Shown piece after piece: positions 31,962-40,500 of a stretch of DNA of 64,000 bases. The notes under the pieces are model-generated. The model did not search any database. It saw nothing but the letters and a program-made list of their open reading frames with translations, and was not told the origin of the DNA. Each line of letters opens with the position of its first letter. Within the stretch, counting starts at the first letter, position 1. This DNA comes from Bradyrhizobium daqingense (GTDB lineage: Bacteria; Pseudomonadota; Alphaproteobacteria; Rhizobiales; Xanthobacteraceae), in contig NZ_CP088014.1 in the NCBI RefSeq assembly GCF_021044685.1, positions 4,884,001-4,948,000 of the forward strand, written 5' to 3'. The translations under genes and the position numbers were made by a program.

Positions 31962-32996
31962 ATGACCGTCATCGAAAGCGTCGCGCCGGAGCAGGCTGAG
32001 GCGGCGAAACTGCCACCGGGCGTGGTCGTCGAGGGACCGCTGGTCGATGCCAAATTTCTCGATTCCTATATCGGGTTCGGCTTCCTGGTCGGGGGCTCGA
32101 TCGCGGCGCTGATCTGGGTGTTCACGCAAGGCATCGGCTGGGTGGAGATTTCGGTCTTCGCCGGCATGTTCGCGCTGACCACGGTCGGCATCGGCTTCAT
32201 GCATCGCTATTTCGTGCACCGCAGCTTTCGCTGCGGGCCGGTGATGCGGACGATCCTCGCCGCCATCGCCACGATGACGGTGCAGGGCTCGATCCTGAAA
32301 TGGGTGAGCAACCACCGCCGCCACCACCTGCATTCCGACAAGCCCGGCGACGTCCACAGTCCTTACTATGACGGCAGCGGCAACAGCCATGTCAGCTTCC
32401 GCAAGGGCATGATGCATGCCCATGGCGGCTGGGTGTGGGACCGCGAGACCACCGACGGCGCCTATTACGCAAGGGACATCCTGGCCGACCCGATCGCGAT
32501 GTTCTTCACCAGGACGCGCTGGTACTGGGTCGCACTGTCGGCCGTGATCATTCCCGGCGCCATCGGCTATGTGTTCGGCGGCGTGCACACGATGATCGGC
32601 TGCGTGTTGTTCTCCGGCCTGTTCCGCAGCTACCTCATGACCATGGCGACCTCGCTGGTGAACTCGGTCTGCCACAGCGACGGCCGCTGGGGCTACCGCC
32701 GCTTCGAGACCCATGACGGCACCACCAACGAGCTGGTGACCTCGCTCCTCACCTTCGGCGAAGGCCTGCACAACAATCATCACCGCTTTCCGCGCGACGC
32801 CTATCTCTCGCATGCCTGGTACGAGATCGACATCAACGGGCTGATCATCCTCGGGCTGGGGAAACTCGGGCTGGTGCACGATATCGTCGGTGTCGGCAAA
32901 CGCCAGCTGGCTGCGGATGGGGAGCAGGGCGGGGCCGCCGAGAGTCAGAACGCATTCGACGGCGCTGCAGAGGACCTTCACTCGGCCGGACGGTAG
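31962..32996 (+). CDS. Acyl-CoA/acyl-lipid delta-9-type fatty acid desaturase
   Basis: A 344-residue integral membrane di-iron enzyme that introduces a double bond into fatty acyl chains. All three histidine boxes are present: HRYFVH (about 76-81), HRRHH (about 118-122) and HNNHH (about 270-274), with four hydrophobic segments between. The size and box spacing fit stearoyl-CoA desaturase-like bacterial enzymes. It is a single-gene unit. Its electron donor (ferredoxin or rubredoxin) is not encoded nearby. Confidence 0.9.
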   Translation: MTVIESVAPEQAEAAKLPPGVVVEGPLVDAKFLDSYIGFGFLVGGSIAALIWVFTQGIGWVEISVFAGMFALTTVGIGFMHRYFVHRSFRCGPVMRTILAAIATMTVQGSILKWVSNHRRHHLHSDKPGDVHSPYYDGSGNSHVSFRKGMMHAHGGWVWDRETTDGAYYARDILADPIAMFFTRTRWYWVALSAVIIPGAIGYVFGGVHTMIGCVLFSGLFRSYLMTMATSLVNSVCHSDGRWGYRRFETHDGTTNELVTSLLTFGEGLHNNHHRFPRDAYLSHAWYEIDINGLIILGLGKLGLVHDIVGVGKRQLAADGEQGGAAESQNAFDGAAEDLHSAGR

Positions 32997-33088
32997 ACTT
33001 GCGCGATTAACGCAGGCGAGCCGTAGCCGCAGCCGCCTCGGACTTCGATCAATCGTGCGTTGGGAAAACTAGCCGGCGCCTTGTCGGC

Positions 33089-34072
33089 TCACCAATCCGG
33101 ATCTCCGTAATAGGGATCGGCCATATAGGGCGGCATCCAAGGGCCTCGCGGCGGCGGTCTGGGCCGTCGGGGTTCGGCCGCCGGTACGCGTGGGCGGGGA
33201 TGCGCGGCCGCATCATTGTTCACCGCGCTGCGCACGACCGGCTTGGGGGCTGCAGGGGCGGATGCCGCCGATGACACGCCCAGTTGCGATTGCAGCGCCT
33301 GGACCTGCGCGGCGAGGCGCGCATTGTCCGCCGCATCCTTCTCCTGCGCCGCCTTGAGCTGTTGGATGGTGGCGGCCTGCTCGCGCAGGGTCTGCTCGTT
33401 GCTGCTCTTCAGCTGCTCGAGCTTGCCGCTGATGCTCGCAAGCTCGCTCGTGATGGCCTTGAGCGATTGCGCGAGCTCCGGCGATGGCGGCTCAGGCGCC
33501 GCAGCGGCAGGTTTTGGCGGGCTTTCGATGTCCTTGGCATCAGGCGGCGGGGCGGGCACCGGGCTCGAGTCGCCTGCAGCAGCCAGCAGCACGACCGGCG
33601 GCTGCGCCGGATTGTCCGGCGCTGACGCCTGCGGGGGCACGCTCGCGGCCGGCGGAGCCCATAGCGCCATGATCGACTTGCCGATCGATGTGGCCTCATC
33701 GCCATACTGCGAAGCGACGGCGGCACCGAGCAGGCCGATGGCCAGCACGAGAATGATCAAAGCGCGCATCATGGCCCGGTCTCCCTTCAGGCCTTGCTCG
33801 CGAGGCTTGGTGTTTAGAACCTTGGCGTCCGGCGGCGGCGTCTTGTCTCCGGAAGTGGCAGCTGCCGTCGCGGCGGCGCTGGCGTGCGAGGTCCGCGGAG
33901 CTTCGCTGTTGCGTTCCATTCCGGAAACCAGCCGGTCCAGCCGCGCAAGGTCTTCCTCTGCGCTCTTGATCCGGTCATAGGCCCGCGTCAGCCCGCTATC
34001 GGCGCGCGCCTCGTCCGGCTTGCCGGTATCAGGTTTGGGATCGTTCGTGTCAGGCACCGATGCGCTCTCCAT
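33089..34072 (-). CDS. Proline-rich single-pass membrane protein with coiled coil (paralogue-like)
   Basis: A 327-residue protein. The N-terminal region is cytoplasmic and acidic, a transmembrane helix runs at about 105-125 (ALIILVLAIGLLGAAVA), an Ala/Pro stretch follows, then a coiled coil (SLKAITSELASISGKLEQLK) with Gln-rich repeats, and a Pro/Arg tail ending in YYGDPDW. Layout and order match the protein at 13192-14208. The start is uncertain: ATG 34072 or GTG 34138. No family is recognised. Confidence 0.65.
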   Translation of the reverse strand: MESASVPDTNDPKPDTGKPDEARADSGLTRAYDRIKSAEEDLARLDRLVSGMERNSEAPRTSHASAAATAAATSGDKTPPPDAKVLNTKPREQGLKGDRAMMRALIILVLAIGLLGAAVASQYGDEATSIGKSIMALWAPPAASVPPQASAPDNPAQPPVVLLAAAGDSSPVPAPPPDAKDIESPPKPAAAAPEPPSPELAQSLKAITSELASISGKLEQLKSSNEQTLREQAATIQQLKAAQEKDAADNARLAAQVQALQSQLGVSSAASAPAAPKPVVRSAVNNDAAAHPRPRVPAAEPRRPRPPPRGPWMPPYMADPYYGDPDW

Positions 34073-34474
34073 CCGGTCGGGCGTCAATGGGAGGCAGTCC
34101 GATCTCCGGGAAGGATAGGTCTCGCTGCTGTCAGACACAACGCGTATGGCGAGGAAAAATTATGGCGGGCGGGGGAGTGGGGCGGGGCGTTAGTGGCGCG
34201 ACTGGACGAGGCGCAATCTCTCGCCGCGCCGTTGCCGCAGCCGAAATCGATCCAGCGCAACCCGTGTGCAGGCGAGAGCCATTCGAGGAAGACTTCGCCG
34301 AGCGAACGGATTCAGACTCGCTCACTTGTTTAGGAGTGGCACCCTTATCGAAGCGAAGCTTGGGCATGGAACGGCTCTCGCCGTTCATCGGCGGGCAACA
34401 CGCGGCTTGCGAGGTTAAGACATTGGTCATTTCTTTGCGGTCATTTTCGCGACCTCAGTCAGCAAAGAGGCACC
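34073..34474. other. Divergent intergenic region, no clear gene
   Basis: A 402-bp gap between divergent genes. It is less GC-rich in its right half (TTGTTTAGGAGTGG). I find no palindrome or consensus promoter that I can support. The region must drive the GapR homologue to the right and the proline-rich membrane protein to the left. Confidence 0.4.
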
Positions 34475-34741
34475 ATGTCCGACATCACCATTCCCGGCGG
34501 CAAGATCCGTTCCTTCGTCGAGCGGATCGAGAACCTCGACAGCGAAATGCAGGAGTTGAGCGAACAGAAGAAGGAAGTCTTCGCGGAAGCCAAGGGCGAG
34601 GGCTTCGACGTCAAGATCCTCAAGGAGATCATCAAGCTGCGCAAGGAAGACAAGAACGAGCGCGACGAGCGCGAAAGCCTGCTCGACCTCTACATGCGCG
34701 CGATGGAGACGTCCTCGCCGGAGCAGGCGAAGGCGGCGTGA
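34475..34741 (+). CDS. GapR-like nucleoid-associated protein (DUF2312)
   Basis: An 88-residue helical protein. The family core is intact: IRSFVERIENLDSEMQEL, then SEQKKEVFAEAKGEGFDVKI, LKEIIKLRKED and LLDLYMRAM. In Caulobacter GapR binds AT-rich, overtwisted DNA as a clamp ahead of replication forks and highly transcribed genes and supports topoisomerase action. The same role is likely here. AAAGAGG precedes the ATG. Rhizobiales can carry several copies, so this may be one paralogue. Confidence 0.85.
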   Translation: MSDITIPGGKIRSFVERIENLDSEMQELSEQKKEVFAEAKGEGFDVKILKEIIKLRKEDKNERDERESLLDLYMRAMETSSPEQAKAA

Positions 34742-34744
34742 GAG

Positions 34745-34778
34745 GATTGCGGTCGCTTTCGCGGGAATAGCCGCAATC
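34745..34778 (+). terminator. Hairpin after the GapR gene
   Basis: GATTGCGG (34745-34752) and CCGCAATC (34771-34778) form an 8-bp stem with an 18-nt loop. The downstream GGCGAATTTCGG is not a T-run, so it is a possible but weak terminator. Confidence 0.4.
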
Positions 34779-34796
34779 GGCGAATTTCGGCTACTT

Positions 34797-34885
34797 CGTA
34801 GGGTGGGTTAGCCGCAGGCGTAACCCACCACTGCGTAGCCGATGAAGGAGAGAAGGTGGATTACGCTTCGCTAATCCACCCTACG
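34797..34885. repeat. Dispersed palindromic element, GTAGGGTGGG family, copy 3
   Basis: CGTAGGGTGGGTTAG (34797-34811) and CTAATCCACCCTACG (34871-34885) are inverted arms with one mismatch, bounding 89 bp with inner GCGTAACCCACC/GGTGGATTACGC pairing. Directly followed by another repeat element at 34903. Confidence 0.8.
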
Positions 34886-34902
34886 CACTGTTACTGTAAC
34901 GA

Positions 34903-35012
34903 CCGTGATTCCGGGGCGCGCGAAGCGCGAACCCGGAATCCATTGCGCCACGCGTCGTGCCGTCCGATGGATTCCGGGCTCGCGCCCAAGCGGGCGCGCC
35001 CCGGAATGACGG
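34903..35012. repeat. Second dispersed palindromic family, ATTCCGGGG type
   Basis: Inverted units GTGATTCCGGGGCGCG (from 34905) and CGCGCCCCGGAATGAC (to 35011) flank an inner pair ACCCGGAATCCAT/ATGGATTCCGGGCT. It is GC-rich, non-coding, and sits between the GapR and ParB-like genes next to the GTAGGGTGGG copy 3. Confidence 0.65.
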
Positions 35013-35021
35013 CGCCCAAAA

Positions 35022-35537
35022 TCAATAACGGCCGCCGCTGCCCTTCTGCTGCGTGATCCAGTCCGACAATGTTTTCGGCTTCGATTTCGCAATCCGGCCC
35101 GCTGATGCCTTCGCATTGTCGCGGACGCCTTTCGCCGGACGGATGCGCGACACTTCCGTTGCGCCAGCGCTCTTCAAGCCAGCAGTCGATGCCTCTGCGG
35201 CTTCCTTCTCCAGGCGCAACTGTTTCAATCGCGCCATCTTGATGCGCTCGGCCTCGACTTCGGGTCGCTCGGCGAGCTGCGGCCTGTACTGAGCAACCTC
35301 GGCCGGGACCAGGACGCCGAGAATGGTCGTCTCGCCGAGCGCCTTGCAGGCCTCGAGCCGATGCAGTCCCTCGACCAGGACGAGGCGGTCTCCGTCGCGC
35401 CTGATGGAAATGGGCTCCTGTTGTCCGATCTCCAGCATGCTTTCCGCGATCTCCGCGACGGTCTCGGGCCTGAGTGTTTTCTTCTGCTTCGTGGGAACGA
35501 AGATCTTCTCCATCGGGAAGCTTTCCGGTTTGGGCAT
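35022..35537 (-). CDS. Stand-alone ParB N-terminal (ParB/Srx-fold) domain protein
   Basis: A 171-residue protein. Residues 1-95 are a ParB/sulfiredoxin-fold domain: IFVPTKQKKTLRPETVAEIA, then EIGQQEPISIRRDGDRLVLV and EGLHRLEACKALGETTILGV, which corresponds to the nucleotide-binding GxxR-type box (G-H-R). The C-terminal part is basic. It lacks the helix-turn-helix and dimerisation domains of chromosomal ParB, so it is not a partition protein. It may be a CTPase/ATPase-type DNA-associated or nuclease-like factor. Confidence 0.75.
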   Translation of the reverse strand: MPKPESFPMEKIFVPTKQKKTLRPETVAEIAESMLEIGQQEPISIRRDGDRLVLVEGLHRLEACKALGETTILGVLVPAEVAQYRPQLAERPEVEAERIKMARLKQLRLEKEAAEASTAGLKSAGATEVSRIRPAKGVRDNAKASAGRIAKSKPKTLSDWITQQKGSGGRY

Positions 35538-35863
35538 GAGTCTACTCCGCTGCTGCCGGGCCCGTCGGAACCGTTGCCGGTGGGGTCTGGAGTTTAGGGG
35601 GGAAGGGCTCGACCGCAAAGGCAATTCGGAGGAATGCGGTGTGCACTTAATCAGGGGCACATGCAAAAGTTAGTCGAAATAGCCGATCCGGCATAGCGAA
35701 GAAATTTAGTGCACTGTCACCGTAACAAGCGAGCGGCTTCCGTCGCCACAGCGGTACGATCTGCCGTACCATTGCCGTTCATTTCGTCATATAGAAGCGT
35801 AGCAAATTAGAGCGCCTCATCGTTTGTCGAATGATGCGCTGTCAGGGGCCAACGAGCTACCTT
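35538..35863. other. Intergenic region upstream of the ParB-like gene, no gene seen
   Basis: A 326-bp gap of intermediate GC that separates a chromosomal-type gene from the lower-GC ATPase gene. GCACTGTCACCGTAAC (35711-35726) resembles GCACTGTTACTGTAAC (34885-34900), 14 of 16 identical. I see no integrase, tRNA end or terminal inverted repeat that would mark an insertion boundary. Confidence 0.45.
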
Positions 35864-37465
35864 TCAGCTAGCTGAAACGGATGGCAATGAATGCCGAATG
35901 GCCGCCGTGACGTCAGGAGCTGAGTTGTTGCGCAGCGCCCGCAAGACCCACTGCTCGAACTGAATCTTCGTTGTGCCCTTCGCCTTTGAGGCGAGTGCGA
36001 GAACGCCTTTGTTGTCGTACCACTTTAGCAGTTCGACTGCATTTCTATCGGCAATGGCTGTCTGGATGCTCTTGGTAGCTAATGCTGCCAATCTAGAGAT
36101 GTCTAGGCTGCTGGTGCTGCTTGAGTATTCAGATATGAGTGTCGAAATATCTTTGGCCGAGTTCAGATCTAGCTTCTTGAGCGTTCGGTCGATTCTACGA
36201 CGACAATAGCGCATGACGGCGGGCAGCTGATTTTCGGGACGCTTCGCGTGTTCGAAAAGCTCATTCAAAACGTCGGCGACTTTTGTGGAGAGCGCGGCGT
36301 CATCAAAGCCCTCAACTCTTGCGATCGCTTCTATGACTGTCGGCAACAGGAACAGGTTTTCAACCTCCGATACCGGTAGCACCGCAATTCCCTTGCTCCT
36401 GAGGAATTCGATCTCGCTCGGCTCGTAGGCATCAGCATCAACGATACCGGCGCACGTAATGCCGGTGAGAGTCCCGTTGGCCCTCATTGTGACAACGGCG
36501 TGCACTACTTCTTCGCACGAGCCCCGAGGGATGATGGTCCAATTGGGATAGCATGCTCGGTAGATTGCGCGATCAAGACTTTCACCACTCCCTTCAACAA
36601 ATAGAATTGGCTTTGGACTGCCGAGGATCAGAGTCGTTATGTCTTCCGGGAAGCCCACCTGTTCTGGGACGGCCTCGATCGTCCACATTTTGCGCGGATC
36701 ATAGCTGCGAATTACGTACTTGCTGCCCTCTCTAGCGGCAATGAACTCAAGGTCGTGCGAGATTATTACGATGGCGCAATCGGGTCGTGCTGCTTCTAAT
36801 TCATCCCACAGTCGTGACATTATTGAGCGGTGTATGTGAAGCTCGGGTTCATCGAAAATAATGAGGCTGTTAGTGGCGGCCATCAGCGTCTGGCCTATTA
36901 GATAGAAGATAGCCCGTTCGCCGTCGCTCATTTCAGCCGCGGGATAGCTGCCATATTGAGTAATGACCTCTATGCTGTCGCTGCCAATGTCGAGCGTTCG
37001 ATTGGAAACGACCCGATCCCATATGTCCCTCAGTTGGTCGAATTTTGTGGGCCTCACGGATTGGTAGTTTCCGTCGCGTGCGTTTTTGTAGGCAGTCAGC
37101 GAGATGCTTATCTGATCGGCGAAAAGTGCCTGCAGCAGATAGTCATAGTCGTCGAGCAGGATCGTGGCGGCCTTGCTGTCCCACCGCGCGATAGTTCGAT
37201 TGTCGACCCGGAATCGCTCGCCAGTGGTCCCTATTCGGAGAGCGTCAAGGGCGCGCTGTTCTGTAACCTTGGCGACCGATGGATTGAGCGATAGAGCGCG
37301 ATGCGCGGAGATTCGATGTGCCTGCTTCCCCAGCTCTTCTTCAATCAAGACTGCAAGTCGCGTTTTGCCGCCGCCGTTTGCCCCGACAAATAAAAGAGAT
37401 GTCCCGGTATCGATCCGGAATGTCATTTTCCCGTTTGGAGTGGGGACCTGGAATTCAAATGTCAT
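35864..37465 (-). CDS. ABC-type ATPase fused to DUF4435 (TOPRIM-like) domain, putative defence nuclease
   Basis: A 533-residue protein. The N-terminal half is an ABC/SMC-type ATPase: Walker A GANGGGKT (28-35), signature MSDGER (179-184), Walker B LIIFDEPELH (201-210) and switch His237 (IISHD). The C-terminal half fits DUF4435: PILFVEG with E291, GIVDADAY with D343 and D345, and a SEVENLFLLP box (366-375), i.e. a TOPRIM-like acidic cluster. This order is shared with OLD-family nucleases and, as two proteins, with AriA/AriB of PARIS anti-phage systems. GC and codon use are clearly lower than in neighbours, which suggests recent gain. It begins 15 nt after the nrdJ terminator and shows no Shine-Dalgarno. 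Confidence 0.7.
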   Translation of the reverse strand: MTFEFQVPTPNGKMTFRIDTGTSLLFVGANGGGKTRLAVLIEEELGKQAHRISAHRALSLNPSVAKVTEQRALDALRIGTTGERFRVDNRTIARWDSKAATILLDDYDYLLQALFADQISISLTAYKNARDGNYQSVRPTKFDQLRDIWDRVVSNRTLDIGSDSIEVITQYGSYPAAEMSDGERAIFYLIGQTLMAATNSLIIFDEPELHIHRSIMSRLWDELEAARPDCAIVIISHDLEFIAAREGSKYVIRSYDPRKMWTIEAVPEQVGFPEDITTLILGSPKPILFVEGSGESLDRAIYRACYPNWTIIPRGSCEEVVHAVVTMRANGTLTGITCAGIVDADAYEPSEIEFLRSKGIAVLPVSEVENLFLLPTVIEAIARVEGFDDAALSTKVADVLNELFEHAKRPENQLPAVMRYCRRRIDRTLKKLDLNSAKDISTLISEYSSSTSSLDISRLAALATKSIQTAIADRNAVELLKWYDNKGVLALASKAKGTTKIQFEQWVLRALRNNSAPDVTAAIRHSLPSVSAS

Positions 37466-37479
37466 TGGTTTGGACGCTT

Positions 37480-37509
37480 AAGAAAAAGGCCGCTCTTCCG
37501 AGCGGCCTT
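37480..37509 (-). terminator. Rho-independent terminator of nrdJ
   Basis: On the minus strand, AAGGCCGCT/AGCGGCCTT arms (37501-37509 and 37486-37494) form a 9-bp stem with a 6-nt loop, followed by TTTTTCTT. It lies 19 nt after the nrdJ stop and just before the ATPase gene start. Confidence 0.85.
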
Positions 37510-37527
37510 CATGGCTAGTGGTTTTCC

Positions 37528-40500
37528 TCACGAACACCCCGTCGTGCTCCCGCAAGTATCGCACTTCATGCAGGTCCCATTCCGCACCAGCGTGAAGTTG
37601 CCGCACTCCGAGCACATCTCGCCTTCGTAGCCCTTGGCCTTGGCTTCCGCGCGGCGCTCGGCCTTGGTGGGCGCTGCAACCGCAGCGCTGCCGGCCTTGC
37701 TCCACTGCAGCGCTTCGAGCTTCTCCGTCGGAGACAGATCGTGCTGGGCTTCCTGCTTCAGGGCGACGGCGCCTTCGATGGCATCGCCGGCGCGGGCACT
37801 CGTGCCGTGCGCGGCGAGGGCCGTGACGCGGCTGCCGCCTGATGGCGCGCCATCGTTGCCTTGCGAGACCGCGGTCGAGCCGCCGCGCATCACAACGAGG
37901 TTGTCCGTGCGCGAGCGGGTGAGGCCGCGCGAGACCAGCTTGGTGGCGTGGTGGCCGCCGTCCTCGTCCGGCTCCTTGCCTTCCTCGACGCCCTTGCCGA
38001 GCGCGTCAAAACCCGTCTCGTTGGGATCGACATGGGCGAGGTCGAAGCGGGAGAGGTAGCTCACCGCGAGCTCGCGGAAGACGTAGTCGAGGATCGAGGT
38101 CGCGTACTTGATGCTGTCGTTGCCCTGCACGGGGCCCGCCGGCTCGAAGCGGGTGAAGGTGAAGGCGTCGACATATTCGTCCAGCGGCACGCCGTATTGC
38201 AGGCCGAGCGACACCGCGATGGCGAAGTTGTTGATGAAGGAGCGGAGCGCCGCGCCTTCCTTGTGCATGTCGATGAAGATCTCGCCGAGACGGCCGTCGT
38301 CATACTCGCCGGTGCGCAGATAGACCTTGTGGCCGCCGACGACCGCCTTCTGGGTATAGCCCTTGCGGCGATCCGGCATCTTCTCGCGCTCGCGCATCAC
38401 GATGATGCGCTCGACGAGCTTCTCGACGATCTTCTCCGAGACCTGGGCGGCGCGCGCCGCCATCGGCTTCTCGTAGAGGGTCTCGACCGCATCGTCCTCG
38501 TCCTCATCATCGCTGATGAGCTGCGAGTTGAGCGGCTGGCTGAGCTTCGAGCCGTCGCGATAGAGTGCGTTGGCCTTCAGGGCGAGCTTCCACGACAGCA
38601 TGTAGGCGGACTTGCAGTCCTCCACCGTGGCGTCGTTCGGCATGTTGATGGTCTTGGAGATCGCGCCCGAGATGAAGGGCTGCGCCGCCGCCATCATGCG
38701 GATGTGGCTCTCGACCGACAGATAGCGCTTGCCGATCTTGCCGCAGGGATTGGCGCAGTCGAACACCGGATAGTGCTCGGCCTTGAGGTGCGGGGCACCT
38801 TCCACCGTCATCGCGCCGCAGATGTGGACGTTGGCCGCCTCGATCTCGCGTCGGGTGAAGCCGACGGCCTGGAGCAGGTCGAAGCCGGGGGCTGCGATCG
38901 CCTCGGCACCGATGCCGAGCTGGTCGCGGATGAAGTCCTCGCCAAAGGTCCACTTGTTGAAGGCGAACTTGATGTCGAAGGCGGTCGGCAGCGCCTTTTC
39001 GACCTTGGCAATGGCCTCATCGGTGAAGCCCTTGGCCTTCAGGGTCGAGGCGTTGATGCCGGGCGCGTTGGAAAGCGAGCCGTGGCCGACGGCGTAGGCC
39101 TCGATCTCCGCGATCTCGCTCTCGCGATAGCCGAGCGCGCGCAGCGCTGCGGGGACCGCGCGGTTGATGATCTTGAAGTAGCCGCCGCCGGCGAGCTTCT
39201 TGAACTTCACCAGCGCGAAGTCCGGTTCGATGCCGGTGGTGTCGCAATCCATGACGAGGCCGATCGTGCCGGTCGGCGCGATGACGGTGGTCTGGGCGTT
39301 GCGATAGCCGTGCTTCTCGCCGAGCTCGAGCGCCGCATCCCAGGCCGCCTGGGCGTGGCTGACGATGTCGGCTTGCGGGCAGGAGACGAGGTCGAGCGGC
39401 ACAGGGTTGACGCTGAGCGCCTCATAGCCGTTCGATTGGCCGTGCGCGGCGCGGCGGTGGTTACGGATGACGCGCAGCATGTGCGCGGCGTTCTTCTTGT
39501 AGCCGGGGAAGGTGCCGAGCTCGGAAGCGATCTCTGCCGAGGTCTTGTAGGTGATGCCGGTCATGACCGCGGTGAGGGCGCCGCAGAGCGCGCGGCCTTC
39601 CTTGCTGTCATAGGGCAGGCCCATGGTCATCAGCAGGCCGCCGATATTGGCGTAGCCGAGACCGAGCGTGCGGAACTCGTAGGAGAGCTCGGCGATCGCC
39701 TTGGACGGGAACTGCGCCATCATCACGGAGATTTCGAGCACGAGGGTCCACAAGCGGCAGAGATGCTCATAGCCCTCGACGTCGAAATGCTTGGTCGTGG
39801 TGTTGTAGAACGTCAGCAGATTGGCGGAGGCGAGGTTGCACGCCGTGTCGTCCAGGAACATGTATTCCGAGCACGGATTGGACGCGCGGATGTCGCCGGA
39901 CGCCTTGCAGGTATGCCAGTCGTTCATGGTGGTGTTGAAGTGCAGGCCGGGATCGGCCGAGGCCCAGGCGGCGTAGCCGATCTTTTCCCAGAGGTCGCGC
40001 GCCTTCAGCGTCTTCGTCACCTTCTTGGAGGTGCGGGCGTTCAGATTCCAGTCGCCGTCGGTCTCCACGGCGCGCAGGAAGTCGTCCTTCAGCGAGACCG
40101 AGTTGTTGGAGTTCTGCCCGGAGACCGTGAGATAGGCTTCAGAGTCCCAGTCGGTGTCGTAGGTGTCGAACGCGATGTCCTTGTAGCCCTGCTTGGCGAA
40201 CTGGATGACGCGCTTGATGTAATTGTCGGGCACGAGCGAGCGGCGCGCGAGCTTGATCTCGCGGCGCAGCGCCGGGTTCTTCTCGGGGTCGAAGCAATCG
40301 TCGCCCGAGCCTTCGCAGTTCACGCAGGCCTTCAGCACCGCCTTGAGGTGCTTCTGGTTGATCTTGGAGCCCGTGACGAGGGCGGCGACCTTCTGCTCCT
40401 CCTTCACCTTCCAGTCGATATAGGTCTCGATGTCGGGGTGATCGACGTCGACCACGACCATCTTGGCCGCGCGGCGCGTGGTGCCGCCGCTCTTGATCGC

